NCBI GenBank assembly: GCA_963281255.1
Contig: OY725493.1
Span: 3,131,857 to 3,195,856, forward strand
DNA: 64,000 bases
Direction: 5' to 3'
Source of the DNA: Aphrocallistes beatrix
Lineage: Eukaryota; Porifera; Hexactinellida; Sceptrulophora; Aphrocallistidae
Numbering within the stretch: position 1 is the stretch's first letter; each line of letters opens with the position of its first letter. Below, in pieces: positions 52,523-64,000 of this stretch. Below the pieces are notes generated by a model that was not told the DNA's origin, made no database searches, and saw only the letters and a program-made list of their open reading frames with translations. Position numbers and translations under genes: made by a program.

Positions 52523-53851
52523 TACTAGAGGATCCAGGAGTATGTTCCTCCCGGAAACTTTTGAAACCTGGAGACCCTAAAGCACCATTCCCAGGAGATA
52601 AATATTTATGACAAAAAAGTTTTGGTAAATTAATGGTCATTTCTCGCTTAATTCTCATTAAAAAACATCATTGTGATAAAATTCTCGTTATTCCTCAGAT
52701 ATATTCACTTAAGCATATTAAAAGTCAGATAAAGTTAGTACTTATCATTGAAATCATTGAATTCACTAGTCTTATTTGACAATCCAGACCGAATTTGTAT
52801 CGGGATTAGGGGTTTTAAAGCAAAATCGGGATGGTTGGACACTCAGCAGAAGCGTAGATTTAATTAACTGAGTGGAAAATCGCCAAGGAGCAGGGGGTCA
52901 ACTTCCCTCCAATATTATTTATACAAATCAAAAGTGCTCGACAGAATGCAAATTTGGCGGCGGCGATCTAACTAAACACGAGAAACCAGATAATGATACA
53001 AGGTAATAGTAATCTCTCGTCATATTACAATATATCACTTTAATTCTATCTTACTATTCTGGATTCGCCGATATTATTCATTCAGTATAACTGTGTTTGA
53101 ATATCTTACAATCAAAAACCTAATGAAAACCTAATGCCTATGAGTCAATCATGTCTAAATTTCTGATTTATTTGAATTTCTTTAATGTAAAACAGATGAA
53201 ACACCATTTAAATACTTTTGCATTAAATGAATGAGATGCCAAACTACATGTCGTTATTTTATTAGCAAATTGTAACTGAGTAACATAGCCAAGAAAAACA
53301 AGGGGTCACTCGATATGGTTCAGGCCAAGTTTGGAGATCGGAATGTTGTCACATTCCTGACGTTATTAGGAAATTACAGCTTATCAAAAGATTGGAAATT
53401 AAGCTGAGCACGAATATAACAATAAAAGTTGATTTGAAAGCATTTAGATTAGGCAAAATTTACAAAACCAGCGATTATTGGCGGAGTAACAATATTTCCG
53501 AAAATGAAATCGAAAAGGAATGAAAATAGTTCTGGTATATTGGTAAATTACATAAGCAGTCACACCAATTTATCTGTACATTCAGTGTGCATTTTGGGTT
53601 CAAATCTATGGAGCCGCCCCTGATCATAATATGCTCAACTGTTACCGGTATCAGTATAATTCCTTAGGTTTGATTGCAGTCTATAATAATACCAAAACAA
53701 AATATCCAATCTCCTGACCTCATTAGTAATACATTGTTAAGGAACAGGATTGTATCTTCATTCTAAATCAAAATTCATAATTTCGGAGAATAGACAGGTA
53801 GTGGCGTTTCTAACTTTGCAAATAAAAGCATATGGCCCTCCACCCTATCTA

Positions 53852-54623
53852 CAGGGTGGCTCATAAGTTATGTGACAAGCTTCATTAGGTATAAAATTTC
53901 TTATACTCAGACAATCTTAGTTATTACGGTCTTTAAGAGATTGTAATTCGATTATTCTCAATGACTTTGAAAGATTTTTCGAGTCTAAGACCTGGAACTG
54001 TGTTTTGTGTGGTGAGTTTTATGGGGAAAAAATGTGTCCTAGCACGCAGCGAAATTCGAGAATCAGGGCTCACTGCTTTACGAATGATCTTTCTAGAGTC
54101 TTCAAATTCTAGGAAAAATTGGCTCTCACATTTCTATCGAACACTCTAAATTTGTAGAATATTAAGATGTTTATATCAGTACATATTGAGAGCAATTTGG
54201 ACCAGATTTTTGGTGATGTGAAAAAAAGTGCCATTTTGGGTGATTTTGCAAATTATACCTAATTTGAACACGTGAAATAATAACTTTCTCTCGTTTCTGA
54301 TAATGAATTCAATGAATTTATGAAATATTTCCATGGTGAATGAAAGGTATTTGGTGTTAAATCGTCATAGAACATCGATTATGAAGACATTTTTTACAGA
54401 AGCTGTGACCTTGATTCTCGATTTTTGCTGCGTGCCAGGACACATTTTTCCCCATAAAACTCACCATACAAAACACAGTTCCAGGTCTTAGACTCGAAAA
54501 ATCTTTTAAAACCATTGAGAATATTCGAATTATAATCTCTAAAGACCATAATAACTAAGATTGTTCGAGTATAAGAAATTTTATACCTAAAGAAGCTTGT
54601 ATCAGAACTTATGGGCCACCCTG
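53852..54623. mobile_element. CAGGGTGGC MITE with long inverted ends
   Basis: Between TA dinucleotides, inverted ends of about 230 bp start CAGGGTGGCTCATAAGTT and CAGGGTGGCCCATAAGTT and continue through GACCTGGAACTGTGTTTTG and GTCCTAGCACGCAGC. The 772-bp element has a central unique 200 bp. It is probably derived from a Tc1/mariner transposon. Confidence 0.85.
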
Positions 54624-54694
54624 TAATTGGGAAGCCCTGCTCTACAGGCTTCTCTGACATCAAGCAGAGGTACCAGGCCATTTACGAAAATTCT

Positions 54695-55098
54695 TAGGTC
54701 AAAAACATTTAATCAGTAACAGATACACTAAATCTGACTTCAAATTCGTTTTCTTAACATTCAAATTACTAACTTTATACAAGTAAGCTTTCAACCTAAT
54801 TACCCTCCTTCAAGAATAAGTATTTCAGCATTTGCTACCCTATGCCACATGTCACGAGTTATCATATTGTATATGATGGCATCGGTGGTACGGGGTAGCA
54901 CAGTTTGAAAATGTTCAACCTTAGAGAGTAATTGAACTGAAAAATTATGGAGTGATTCGAATGTGGAGAATTTGAAATTGAGGCAAAATTAAGCATATCC
55001 CTTACAAAATAACTGCTCTTGACTAGATAAATAGAGCAGAATTGTGAGTATTTATATGGGGAATCTTTGAGTTGTACGAATACTTTGTCCAGGCAGTG
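54695..55098. mobile_element. CACTGCCT MITE, old copy
   Basis: The right end reads TTGTCCAGGCAGTG before TA. Arms with TCAAATTCG and TTCGAATGTGGAGAATTTG resemble the element at 35580-36056 at a lower identity. The left outer 70 bp are lost. Confidence 0.7.
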
Positions 55099-55834
55099 TA
55101 GAGTAGGCTATGCTTTGAAGTATTAAAAAACAATTGCAGTGAAAAATTGTTTTCCATTTTTTTTGCAGAAGTGTGAAAATTACGCATAGATCTTCGAATT
55201 AATTGTAGACTCATAATTTGATACCTACATGCCAATTTTCATATATTTACGACTTGCAAATTCTTAAATCAATTCGGACAAACAAGCAAACAAACAAAAA
55301 ATCCAAGCGTTTTAATATATAAGATAATAGAAGATAGATAGAACTCCTCCAATCAAATTTGGTTCTCAATGATATCGAAAATTAATAAAGTAATTCAAAT
55401 TACGTACATTGTTAGATAAGTGAGTAAATGATATCAGTAAATGGAAGTCTTGAAGACAATAAATAGCTTATAAGCTAAATATATAGACTTTTAAGAATTT
55501 AAATTCCCATCCTCAAATCGAGTGCAGTAACCTCAAAAATTATAATGTCGCAACAAATCAATACACCAATCGAAAGCTAAGCTTCTGTGGACTGGATAAT
55601 CGAAAATATACAATTTTCACTACCTTTTGGCATATTCAGATATGGGATCATTATTTTTTAAAATATATGAAAATGTTTGCTATCCACGTCAGATATATGA
55701 AATTTCGGCTAGAAATCAGAACTTCAATAATAAATTATTCGACACTTGCTTCTGCCAACTCCTGTTAATTATTTGTACAACAAATAATAGGAAATATCGT
55801 AAATAAAATAATTATAAAGAATATGCTAACTTAC

Positions 55835-56251
55835 TTCGGCGAGAATTTCATCTTTTCGTGTCGTTTTAAAATCCAGGATTTGGCCAATAAAATATGGAGT
55901 AGATATTGTATCACTCTGAATATAAGCAGTTTCACCAACAGCATATATTTGACCATCAGAACTAATATAATCATCTTGATCTAAAATTTGCCTAACAGGA
56001 TTAAAACATTGACGGACTGAATTACCCTGGAACAAAGATATTTCCTTTATATGATGTTTCGAATTCCCTTTGTTCCGTGGCCGTCTTCCTCTTTTACTAG
56101 AAGGGCGCGTTCCAGAACGAGAATCTAAAATATTATCTGAAAATTTACAGCCAGGATATGGAACCTTAGATTTTCGAGATTTGGGTCTTTTATGCTGCAG
56201 GTTAGAAGAAACACGTGTTTTACGTGTTTTAAATCGCTCACATGAAGACAT
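55835..56251 (-). CDS. RERE: RERE/atrophin homologue, coding exon 1 (start, basic region, start of BAH)
   Basis: This exon encodes residues 1-139 of a nuclear corepressor of the RERE/atrophin (Drosophila Grunge) type. The ATG at 56251 is directly preceded by an in-frame TAA, which supports the start. Residues 6-70 are rich in Lys/Arg (KRPKSRKSK, KRGRRPRNK) and resemble a nuclear localisation region. From about residue 101 the chain reads IYAVGETAYIQ, then TPYFIGQILDFK, which is the opening of a BAH domain and parallels VYIES...TPYFICSIQDFK of vertebrate RERE. The exon ends at GAA followed by the donor GTAAGT at 55834. Joined to the next exon in phase 0 it gives LAE-IQWYYRPSEVP, matching the RERE BAH core. 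BAH domains bind nucleosomes or histone tails; that role is family knowledge. The family assignment is strong. Vertebrate RERE has a longer N-terminus, so non-coding upstream exons are possible. Confidence 0.85.
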
Positions 56252-56838
56252 TTAACAGAGTATAGCTAATACTAATAAAAATAAATAAATAAGAGTGAAA
56301 TGTAAAAAATACCAGAGTTAATTTGTTGTTTAAAAAAGTTAAAAAATTATTTGTATTCCTAATTAAAACCCACTAATAACCTGGGGTCCATTCTATTTAG
56401 AGCATGAGCCACATTTCTAAGGTTTCCCCAACAATTGACTAAATTAACCAGCAAGGTCAGCAAAATCCATATATATGAGTCAGCAAAATCCATAGATAAG
56501 TATACTAGGAAGTTAGAGCAAGATTCTAAGATCATTCATTTCAAGTTATAAACTCTTCATGCTCAGTCATTATACTACCCATTATCTACGTAACCGTTCA
56601 ATTATAATGATTAGTGATTGAACGAGCAAGTAGCGAAGCAATTTGTCTAATTTTAGCTAAATATTTTTGTAATAAAATATATTTTGTCGGAAATTGAATG
56701 TTGAAAAAATCAAAAGTATGAAGACTGGTTTTCACGAAGAAATGACCGAAATTTTTAAAATTTCGGGTAAATAGCCCATGAGCTTCGTAGCTATAAATGG
56801 CTAAAGTCTTTTCACACCCAAATGTTATGGAATTATAT
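56252..56838. other. Upstream region of the atrophin homologue start codon
   Basis: No clear promoter can be defined. The 590 bp 5' of the start codon (to the right) have repeated TCCATATATATGAGTCAG / TCCATAGATAAG words near 56466-56500 and no CpG-rich patch. A 5' untranslated exon may lie here. Confidence 0.25.
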
Positions 56839-57202
56839 TTACCAATAAAACTCGATTAATATTGAGATATATAGGTTGGTGTTTCCTTTCAGAACTAACT
56901 CAAAAAGTGTTCATTATTTTCTCCTGAAATTTTTTTGGAAACTGTTCTCGATGAGTTATCAGCAAAAATGCACTTTTCGGGAGCTCAAGAAGCAAGAAAA
57001 AAATTTATTTTCCCAAATGACCTAATTTATAGAGGACATTCAAGGAAACTTCAATGGCTTATGCCTCTTTTACTCAATTATTCTTGCACGAAATGGTTGA
57101 ATAAAGAAAATAATAGGAATAGAATTTTCAATTTTAAAGCTAATGACCTCGAAGTTCTATTACGTTATATGACTACTTTCACAATCTGGAAGTAGAGCTT
57201 AA

Positions 57203-58420
57203 GGTTGGTGTTTCCCATGCGAAACTTGTTTTTTATTAAAAATGTGCCCGAATTGCTTTTTTATCATTTTTAGATCCTTATAGGGGTTCTAAACAATAAT
57301 CCCGATTTTTATAACTCCAGCCCTAATATTTCGCCACTTTGAGCCACTTGTATCACCTGGTGTCGCTCTAAAAACGACACATTTTAAATGCGAAATGTCC
57401 CACAGCTCTAACTTCTTTAAACAGTGCCAGATCATCTTTTTAATGCTGAATTCATGCTCAGCACTGGATTTCCAGCAATTTGATATATATAATGACCATA
57501 TTTGGAAACATTTTTGTTTGACCGTGCCTAGCAACGGCCAGAAATTTTTTAACATTCCTGACCGTTGCTAGGAAAAGGCAACCAAAAATATTTCCAAATA
57601 TGGTCAATATATATATCAAATTGCTGGAAATTTAGTGCTGAGTACGAACTCAGTATTAAAATAACGACCTGGCATAGTCAAATAAAGTTATAGGTATGGG
57701 ATTTCGGCGGAAACTATCGGACATGGTCATTTTTGGGCCCCCAGTGATAACTGTCAACTTTTTCACACTTTTGAAGGTGTCATGATGTGAAAATATTTGA
57801 TATGCCATATTTTGAAGTTAAGTACTACAATAAGTTGTTGATTGAGGATGTTTTGATGTTATATATTATCAGAATTCCGTAAAAACAAATGGAAATCAAG
57901 CCTTTCCGAAGAAAATTGCTTTGTAGCATGTTTTTAACACTCAAAAAAATCAATTTTACAACGGAGGAATCTCTAGTTACAAAAGTCATAGAGTAAAAAC
58001 TCGATTGTTTTGGAAAGATCTCGTCACGTAGAACAAAATGATAGAGATAGATTTTCGATATTCTACTTTAGAAAAAAGTTAAAATGTTTTTCCTTTCGAA
58101 AATCTGCCTCTAAATTTTGTATAAACGAAATTTGAAAGAAAAAATTATTTAGGTTAAAATTGAAAATTCTATTCCTATTATTTTCTTTATTCAACCATTT
58201 TGTGTAAGAATAATTGAGTAAAAGAGGCATAAGGCATTGAAGTTTCCTTGAATGTCCTCTATAAATTAGGTCATTTGGGAAAAAAATAATTTTTCTCTTA
58301 CTTCTTGGGCTCCCGAAAAGTGTATTTTTGCAGATAACTCAACGAGAATAGTTTCCACAAAAAATTTCAAAAGAAAATAATGAAAACTTTAAAAGTTAGT
58401 TCTGGAAGGAAACACCAACC
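57203..58420. mobile_element. TTAA-flanked element 1
   Basis: GGTTGGTGTTTCC begins after TTAA at 57199-57202, and the inverse GGAAACACCAACC ends before TTAA at 58421-58424. The interior has a 130-bp palindrome centred near 57548 (AGCAACGGCCAG / GACCGTTGCT). Sequence left and right of it is contiguous in the repeat at 36140-36165, giving an empty site. Confidence 0.75.
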
Positions 58421-59840
58421 TTAAATCTTAGTAGCTACTTTACTTTCAGTATGAAAAAGGCAAATTATAAGCATATCAGCTTACATATTTTAGAATCACG
58501 AAGGTGGTTATTTTTAAATTGCATTTTTTCGCTTCCATCCTTTATAATACAACCAATACTATTTTTCTCAATTACTCTATACAATGCAATCAATGTTTCA
58601 GCTTCTAATTTGATTAAATGGATTATAATAAAGATAATGATCGAAGCATTAAAGCTCTCTTCTTCCCAAATTTTGTATAATCTGCCATTATGTATGCTGA
58701 ACGCCGATTTTTCGGATTTTTTCCGAAATTTTCAACAAAATTCACACGAATTCGCGAAACAAAATAGAAAATAGAAAATCGGCTTCGTTAGAGATATAAA
58801 TCATCACATATTACATGTCTTTGGAAAGTTTTAACCCTATATCTCACAATTTTGAGGTTCATTTCATTTAAAAAATATCAAATAAGCAAGAAACTAATTG
58901 ATGAATGCGCCGAAAAACGACCAATAATTTTTCAATTTTTAGTAACATTAAACTTTAGGGGGTTAACTTATAAAAATCAAAATATATACCGTCCAAATAG
59001 TAAGATTAGATAGTAGACCACTCAGTGATACAATGGAATTGATAATAAAAATTTTTGATATTTTTTTACGTCAGACAATATTTTTCGAGGGCACTGGCGT
59101 TAACCCAATTAATATTTTATTTCTAATTTCGTTGCTACAATATTTAGAAGCAGATTTTCGAAGAAAAAATATTTTAACGTTTTTCTAAAGTAGAATATCG
59201 AAAATCTATCTCTATCATTTTGTTCTACGTGACGAGATCTTTCCAAAACCGTCGAGTTATTTACTCTACGACCTTTATAATTAAAGATTCCTCCATGGTA
59301 AAATTGATTTTTTTAAGTGCTAAAAACAGGCTACAAAGCAATTTTCTTCAGAAAAGCTTGATTTCAATTAGTTTTACTGTATCCTAGTATTAAATAACAT
59401 CCAAACATCCAAAATCAACAACTTATAGTAATACTTAACTTTAAAATATGGCATATCAAATATTTTCACATCAAGAAACCTTCAAAAGTGTGAAAAAGTT
59501 GTCAGTTATGACTGGGGACCCAAAAATGACCATGTCCGATAGTATCCGCCGAAATTCCACATCTATAACTTTATTTGACTATGTCAGATCGTTATTTTAA
59601 AACTGAATTCGTGCTCAGCACTAAATTTCCTGCAATTTGATATATATATTGGCCATATTTGGAGAATATTTTTTGGTTGCTTGTTCCTAGCAACGGTCAG
59701 GAATGTGAAAAAATTCCTCGCCGTTGCTAAGCACGGTCAAACAAAAATGTTTACAAATATGGTCAATATGTATATCAAATTGCTGGAAATCTAGTGCTGA
59801 TCATGAATTCAGCATTAAAAAGATGATCTGGCACTGTTAA

Positions 59841-61498
59841 GGTTGGCCTTTCCTTTGAGCATTTTGTTTTTTATCAAAAATTTGCCAGAGGTCTTTTTAA
59901 TCATCTTTAGATCCCAAAAGGGGTTCTAAACATTAATTTCGATTTTTAAAATTTCAATGATAATATTTCGCCACTTAGAGCCACTTGTACCACCTGGTAG
60001 CCCAAAAAAAGGCACATTTTTGTACCGAAATGTCTCATATCCATAACTTCTTTGAACCATGTCAGATCATCATTTAAGGTTGGTGTTTCATTCGAAAGCT
60101 AACTCAAAAAGTTTTCATTATTTTCTCCTGAATTTTTTTGCGGAAACTGTTCTCGATGAGTTATCTGCAAAATTATACTTTTCGGGAGCTCAAGAAGCAA
60201 AAAAATTTTTCCCCAAATCACCTGATTTAGAGAGGACATTCAAGGTAACTTCAATGGCTTATGCCTCTTTTCACTCAATTATTCTTGCACGAAATGATTA
60301 AATAAAGAAAATAATAGGAATCGAAATTTCAATTTTAACCCAATTAATTTTTTCTTTCCAATTTCGTTGCTTCAATATTTAGAAGCAGATTTTCGTCAGG
60401 ATTTTAACGTTTTCTAAAGTAGAATATCGAAAATCTGTCTCTATCATTTTGTTTTACGTAACGAGATCTTTCCAAAACCGTCGAGTCTTTTACTCTACGA
60501 CTTTTGTAACTAGAGATTCCTCCGTTGTAAAATTGATTTTTTTGAGTGCTAAAAACAAGCTACAAAGCAATTTTCTTCGGAAAGGTTTGATTTCCATTAG
60601 TTTTTACTGTATCCTAGTATTAAATAACATCCAAACATCTTAAATCAACAACTTATAGTAGTACTTAACCAAAATATGGCATATCAAATATTTTCACATC
60701 ATGACACCTTAAAAAGTGTGAAAAAGTTGTCAGTTATGACTGGGGACCCAAAAATGACCTTGTCCGATAGTATCCGCCGAAATCCCATATCTATAACTTT
60801 ATTTGACTATGTCAGGTCGTCATTATATTTGGGTGGCCAGTCATCAATGACCAGTTTTTAAACTTTTGATGGTGAAAAATTTTTATATCCATATTTTGAA
60901 GTTAAGTCCTGCTATAAGTTGTCGATTAAGGATATTTGCATATTATTTAATATTCCAAAGCAGTTAAAACTAATGGAAATTGAGGGACTTATATAAATAT
61001 TTTCTAAATCCTGTTTTCTGATACTTTTTTTCAGCAATTATAAAGGTGATAACTTTTTATAAATTCAACATAGGGGCGAAAACTCAACGGTTTTTGATAG
61101 ATCTCGAAGAGTAGAACATAAAGAACAGACATATTTTTGATATTAGGAATAAAAATAGAATTATGAAAAAAATAGTGCCAAAATCACTAAAAATATAATT
61201 CCTCGAGTGTTTTGGTGTGATTTTTTAACAATTTTCAAAATTTGAAAATCTGTGTGTTCATTAGTTAGATCATCGATTTATGAATCAATTTGAAAAGTTT
61301 CTAAAGGATTGTAAGCATATTGTGTCCGATTTCTTCTTTATGAAATGACCAAATTTTTTAAAAAAAGTTTTTATCTGTTGAATTATGTCAATTATTAATG
61401 CAGTTTTGCAGATAACTCTGCGATTCAAATCTGCACTGAAAAAATTAAAAGAATCGGTTGAAAAAGTCAAAAGTTAGCTATTATAGGAAAGGACAACC
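59841..61498. mobile_element. TTAA-flanked element 2
   Basis: TTAA at 59837-59840 precedes GGTTGGCCTTTCCT, and the inverse AGGAAAGGACAACC ends at 61498 before TTAA. A further terminus (GGTTGGTGTTTCATTCG after TTAA) at 60078 points to a nested piece. No coding frame. Confidence 0.6.
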
Positions 61499-62099
61499 TT
61501 AAAAGAAGTTATAGCTGTGGGATATTTCGCATTTAAAATGTGTCGTTTTTAGAGCGACACCAGGTGATACATGTGGCTCAAAAAAGTGGCGAAATATTGG
61601 GGCTGGAGTTAAAAATCGGAATTATTGTTTAGAACCCCTATAATGATCTAAAAATGATAAAAAAGCAATTTGGGCACATTTTAGTAAAAACAAGTGTTCC
61701 ATGGAAACACGAACCTTAAAACTCGGAATTATGACGTCATTATCACCTTTTTTATAATTAGAAATTTTTTTTTCGACCATAACTCTGCCATTTTAAGTGG
61801 TAGAACTCTGAAATTTAAATAGCTTCTGTATGCTAATATGTCTCACATATGATACAACTATCATCAAAAAATAATGACTCATCACTTTGTCATGACGTCA
61901 TCAATACGCATCAAATTTTGTGAAATTGATAAATTTTGTGATTTTTCGTGCGATATCGATTATAACAGTAGGACAGACGTATTTAGAGATCTTATCTCCT
62001 TCACAATTAATCAGAAAATACTTCAGGCGCCCAAAGGGCGACTCAGGCCGAAACTTTGTGTCCGCCAGTTGCGCAGCGCAAGTAAGCGAAGTGCGCTTG

Positions 62100-62775
62100 T
62101 AGTTTGACTCAAAAATACATATATTAAAAATGACTATGTGTTAGCGCCTATCCGTTTTGTCATTCAATTTTTCTATCTCCCACATTTTTTAGGACGAATA
62201 GATGATTTCATTATAATATAGTTTTGTCTGAAAATGGATATCTACTATAGTATTTTCCTATTATAGATAATGTGTAACGCGATGAAAAACGGACAGTAAT
62301 ATTTCATAGCCTCGGTTGAGAGTCCTTTGCATTTTACAAACGACTTGAGAATTCATTTGACCATCATTTTTTGTCTCTTCGCTGGTCACTCTAGTTGTGA
62401 CTACAAACTGATCAGAAGAGTTGATTAACTAGCTGCAAACATGTAAACTCGATTTAATTAATCAACACAATTCAACCTAGTTAGAAAATGGAGAAGTTAT
62501 AAAATAATGTGCACTCATTACTGATCATAGCAATTTTTAGCCTAACAAAAGAATTCATATTGTGGTAAAATATGTTTTAAGTACAAGGCACAATGAATAT
62601 TTTCCCATATTCAAAATTATAAAATCCTAAATTAAACACTCACATGCCGACCCGGGGCCCTAGCTACCCTGGGCCCCCCGGTTTTACTCCAACTATCCCC
62701 TTTCTCGCCAGCCCTGCTGTTATGGGTTAACAAGAACACAACATAATTAATATATATACTTGTACTTGTATATAT
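62100..62775. other. Intergenic or upstream sequence, no gene seen
   Basis: AT-rich, with one GC-rich spot at 62648-62690 that can fold (GGGGCCC and GGGCCCC around TAGCTACCCT). Nothing else is recognised. Confidence 0.4.
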
Positions 62776-63130
62776 ATACAAACATTAATCGAGTTTCAAT
62801 AGTAACAAGCGCACTTCGCTTGAATGCACTGCGAGGCTGGAGGAAACTTTGTATCCGTTAGAGGCGCTTTTGGTCGCCTAGGAACACATTGATCAATTTG
62901 AAGGTGGATCATATCCCAAATACGTCGGTTTATAAACGATATCGCTCGAAAGATGACCAAATTTTTTAATTTTTAGTGGTGATGATGACGTCATAACAGA
63001 ATGATGAGCCATCATTTTTTTAGAGTTGTGTCATATCTGAGATATATTAATATATACATTATATTAAAATTTCAGCCTTCTATCACTTCAAATGGCTAAG
63101 TTATAGTCGAAAAACAGAAATTTATAATTA
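62776..63130 (-). repeat. Family H 5' end joined to a family H copy
   Basis: On the minus strand, the copy ending CTTG at 62806 is followed at once by TTACTATTGAAACTCGATTA, the 5' end of another copy, down to 62776. This is a second head-to-tail junction. The main copy contains TGACGTCA near 62985 and breaks at 63130. Confidence 0.75.
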
Positions 63131-63136
63131 TAAATA

Positions 63137-63244
63137 GCCCCTCACAGACGGGCCAGAAGTGTGCTTCCACATTCCTTGGATGATGACACAATACATGCCA
63201 TCCAAGGAATTTGGAAGCACACTTCTAGCCCGTCTGTGAGGGGC
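63137..63244. repeat. Near-perfect 46-bp hairpin
   Basis: GCCCCTCACAGACGGGC through GAAGTGTGCTTCCA and TTCCTTGGATG is followed, after a loop of about 16 bases, by its inverse, ending CGTCTGTGAGGGGC. Only one or two mismatches are apparent. It interrupts a family H copy. It may be a tiny foldback MITE; its size and shape also resemble a microRNA precursor. No clear target duplication. Confidence 0.75.
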
Positions 63245-63295
63245 TTTTCTTACATCAATTAAAGTTTGCAGGATTAAAATTGTGGAAGTAAATTT

Positions 63296-63570
63296 TGGAT
63301 GTGTCATCATGATGACGTCATAATAATTAATTAGCATAGTTTTGTATAGTCATCTACACTGAACACTTTATACAATATATGTTTATTTCTATTTCCTATC
63401 ATTTTAACTCTATTAGCCATTTATAATTATTGCTGTGTCATCATGATGACGTGAGCATAATTAATTAAGATAATTTTGTTGAGACATCTATATTAAACAC
63501 TTTATTGAACAATTGTTTATCTCCAACTAATTAATAATTTGAGCTCTAAATAGGCATTAATCATTAAAAT
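63296..63570. repeat. Tandem duplication, about 135-bp unit, with CRE-like palindromes
   Basis: Two related units start TGTGTCATCATGATGACG at about 63299 and 63434 and continue TAATTAATTA, then ACACTTTAT. The first contains a full TGACGTCA, the second TGACGTGA. Beyond 63570 to the window end I see no further gene or repeat. Confidence 0.65.
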
Positions 63571-64000
63571 TAGGCGATGATGACGTGAAAATTTTAAACC
63601 GAAAATTGCTCAGAGGTCCTATGTCCGATGGATCTAGGAATGAAAAATGAAAAAGGTTTTAGAGGGCCTCATACTTCACCAGTGTTACCAATCTCAAGCT
63701 TCTATCTCTTCTAGTTTTTGTGCAATAAGCAAAATAATGAAATCACAAAATGCTACGTAATGATTATGATTTAGCATATATTAAAAATCGTATGAGTAGG
63801 TGCACATCTACATATTTGTCCACTTCTTCACAAAATATTTCAGGGCGATATCTTTTGGTCTGTGCACCACTTACGGCCGGCTGGCCATACACCAGCACTC
63901 ATTTTAGTACTGTGCTACTATATTATTTTATTGGATTATAGATCCAATATAATAATATAGGAAGCACACTAAAAAAGGTAACAATTGCTTCATAATTCCA

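Larger units (their letters stand above)
56874..61715. mobile_element. Nest of TTAA-flanked foldback elements
   Basis: At least six termini of the type GGTTGGTGTTTCC or GGTTGKCCTTTCC adjoin TTAA, facing both ways (56874, 57203, 58420, 59841, 60078, 61498, 61715). Large segments recur in direct and inverse orientation, e.g. GAGTTATC with CTTTTCGGGAGC at 56950, 58320 (inverse) and 60155, and CGTCACGTAGAAC at 58024 and, inverted, 59222. The TTAA targets fit Kolobok or piggyBac-type non-autonomous elements. No transposase is present. Confidence 0.6.
56839..62099 (+). repeat. Family H repeat split by a TTAA-element stack
   Basis: A 5' piece (CCAATAAAACTCGATTAATA, then a short TATA stretch) ends at 56873. 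The rest resumes at about 61722 with CTCGGAATTATGACGTCATT and runs through TGACTCA near 61878 to GTGCGCTTG at 62099. The 4.8 kb between consist of foldback elements. Confidence 0.6.

Noticed and set aside
62648-62690. GC-rich CCCTGGGCCCC patch as a hAT MITE
   Set aside because: No inverted CAGGG ends or 8-bp duplication could be found around it.

Overview
This window is AT-rich eukaryotic DNA from an animal genome; the species cannot be named from the sequence. The evidence is a spliced animal-specific gene with long introns, surrounded by animal-type transposons: mariner, maT, Tc1, P-like, Phantom-type MULE, hAT and piggyBac-like elements, a CR1/L2-type LINE and Ty3/gypsy. I saw no bacterial genes, operons, CRISPR array, rRNA or convincing tRNA.

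The backbone is one host gene on the minus strand, a homologue of the nuclear corepressor RERE/atrophin (BAH-ELM2-SANT). Three coding exons are visible: 56251-55835 (start codon, basic region, start of BAH), 39353-38997 (rest of BAH) and 5913-5554 (ELM2 and start of SANT). All three are a whole number of codons, have GT/AG borders and splice in phase 0. They encode the first 378 residues; the remainder lies off the left edge. The introns are about 16.5 kb and 33 kb, so nearly everything else is intronic transposon sediment.

The most frequent component is a non-coding repeat, called family H here, with about 25 full or partial copies. It starts A|TCCTTACTATT, carries a TA microsatellite near its 5' end, has conserved AP-1-like and CRE-like motifs, and ends in GC-rich hairpins at CTTG|T. 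The termini and one head-to-tail pair suggest a non-autonomous Helitron-type element. Its microsatellite is a repeated landing site for TA-targeting transposons.

Layout: 1-4825 is a nest in which a family H copy contains a THAP/integrase composite element, which in turn carries a complete MULE and a complete mariner. 5554-5913 is exon 3. 6596-8170 is a second composite copy without those two insertions. 8316-8615 is an array of palindromic decamers. 8890-10225 is a second FLYWCH-MULE pseudogene, and 11044-12188 a maT element. 13029-14527 holds family H copies plus a pogo-like MITE. 16352-19650 holds integrase and gypsy pol remnants. 20145-21420 is a foldback element. 21829-23041 is a third FLYWCH-MULE remnant ending in a RING finger. 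24610-26965 is a P-element-like (THAP9-type) pseudogene. 27209-33545 holds family H copies, a maT copy split by a hAT MITE, an uninterrupted mariner and a nearly intact Tc1-like element. 35089-37930 holds MITEs and a dispersed repeat. 38997-39353 is exon 2. 41150-46075 is a LINE with a mariner in its tail. 46243-48426 is a Tc1-like element split by a 1.07-kb palindrome. 50846-55098 holds several MITEs. 55835-56251 is exon 1. 56874-61715 is a stack of TTAA-flanked foldback elements inside family H. 63137-63244 is a near-perfect hairpin.

The transposons do not cooperate functionally. Their nesting gives an order of insertion, and three paralogous empty sites inside the window confirm individual insertions.
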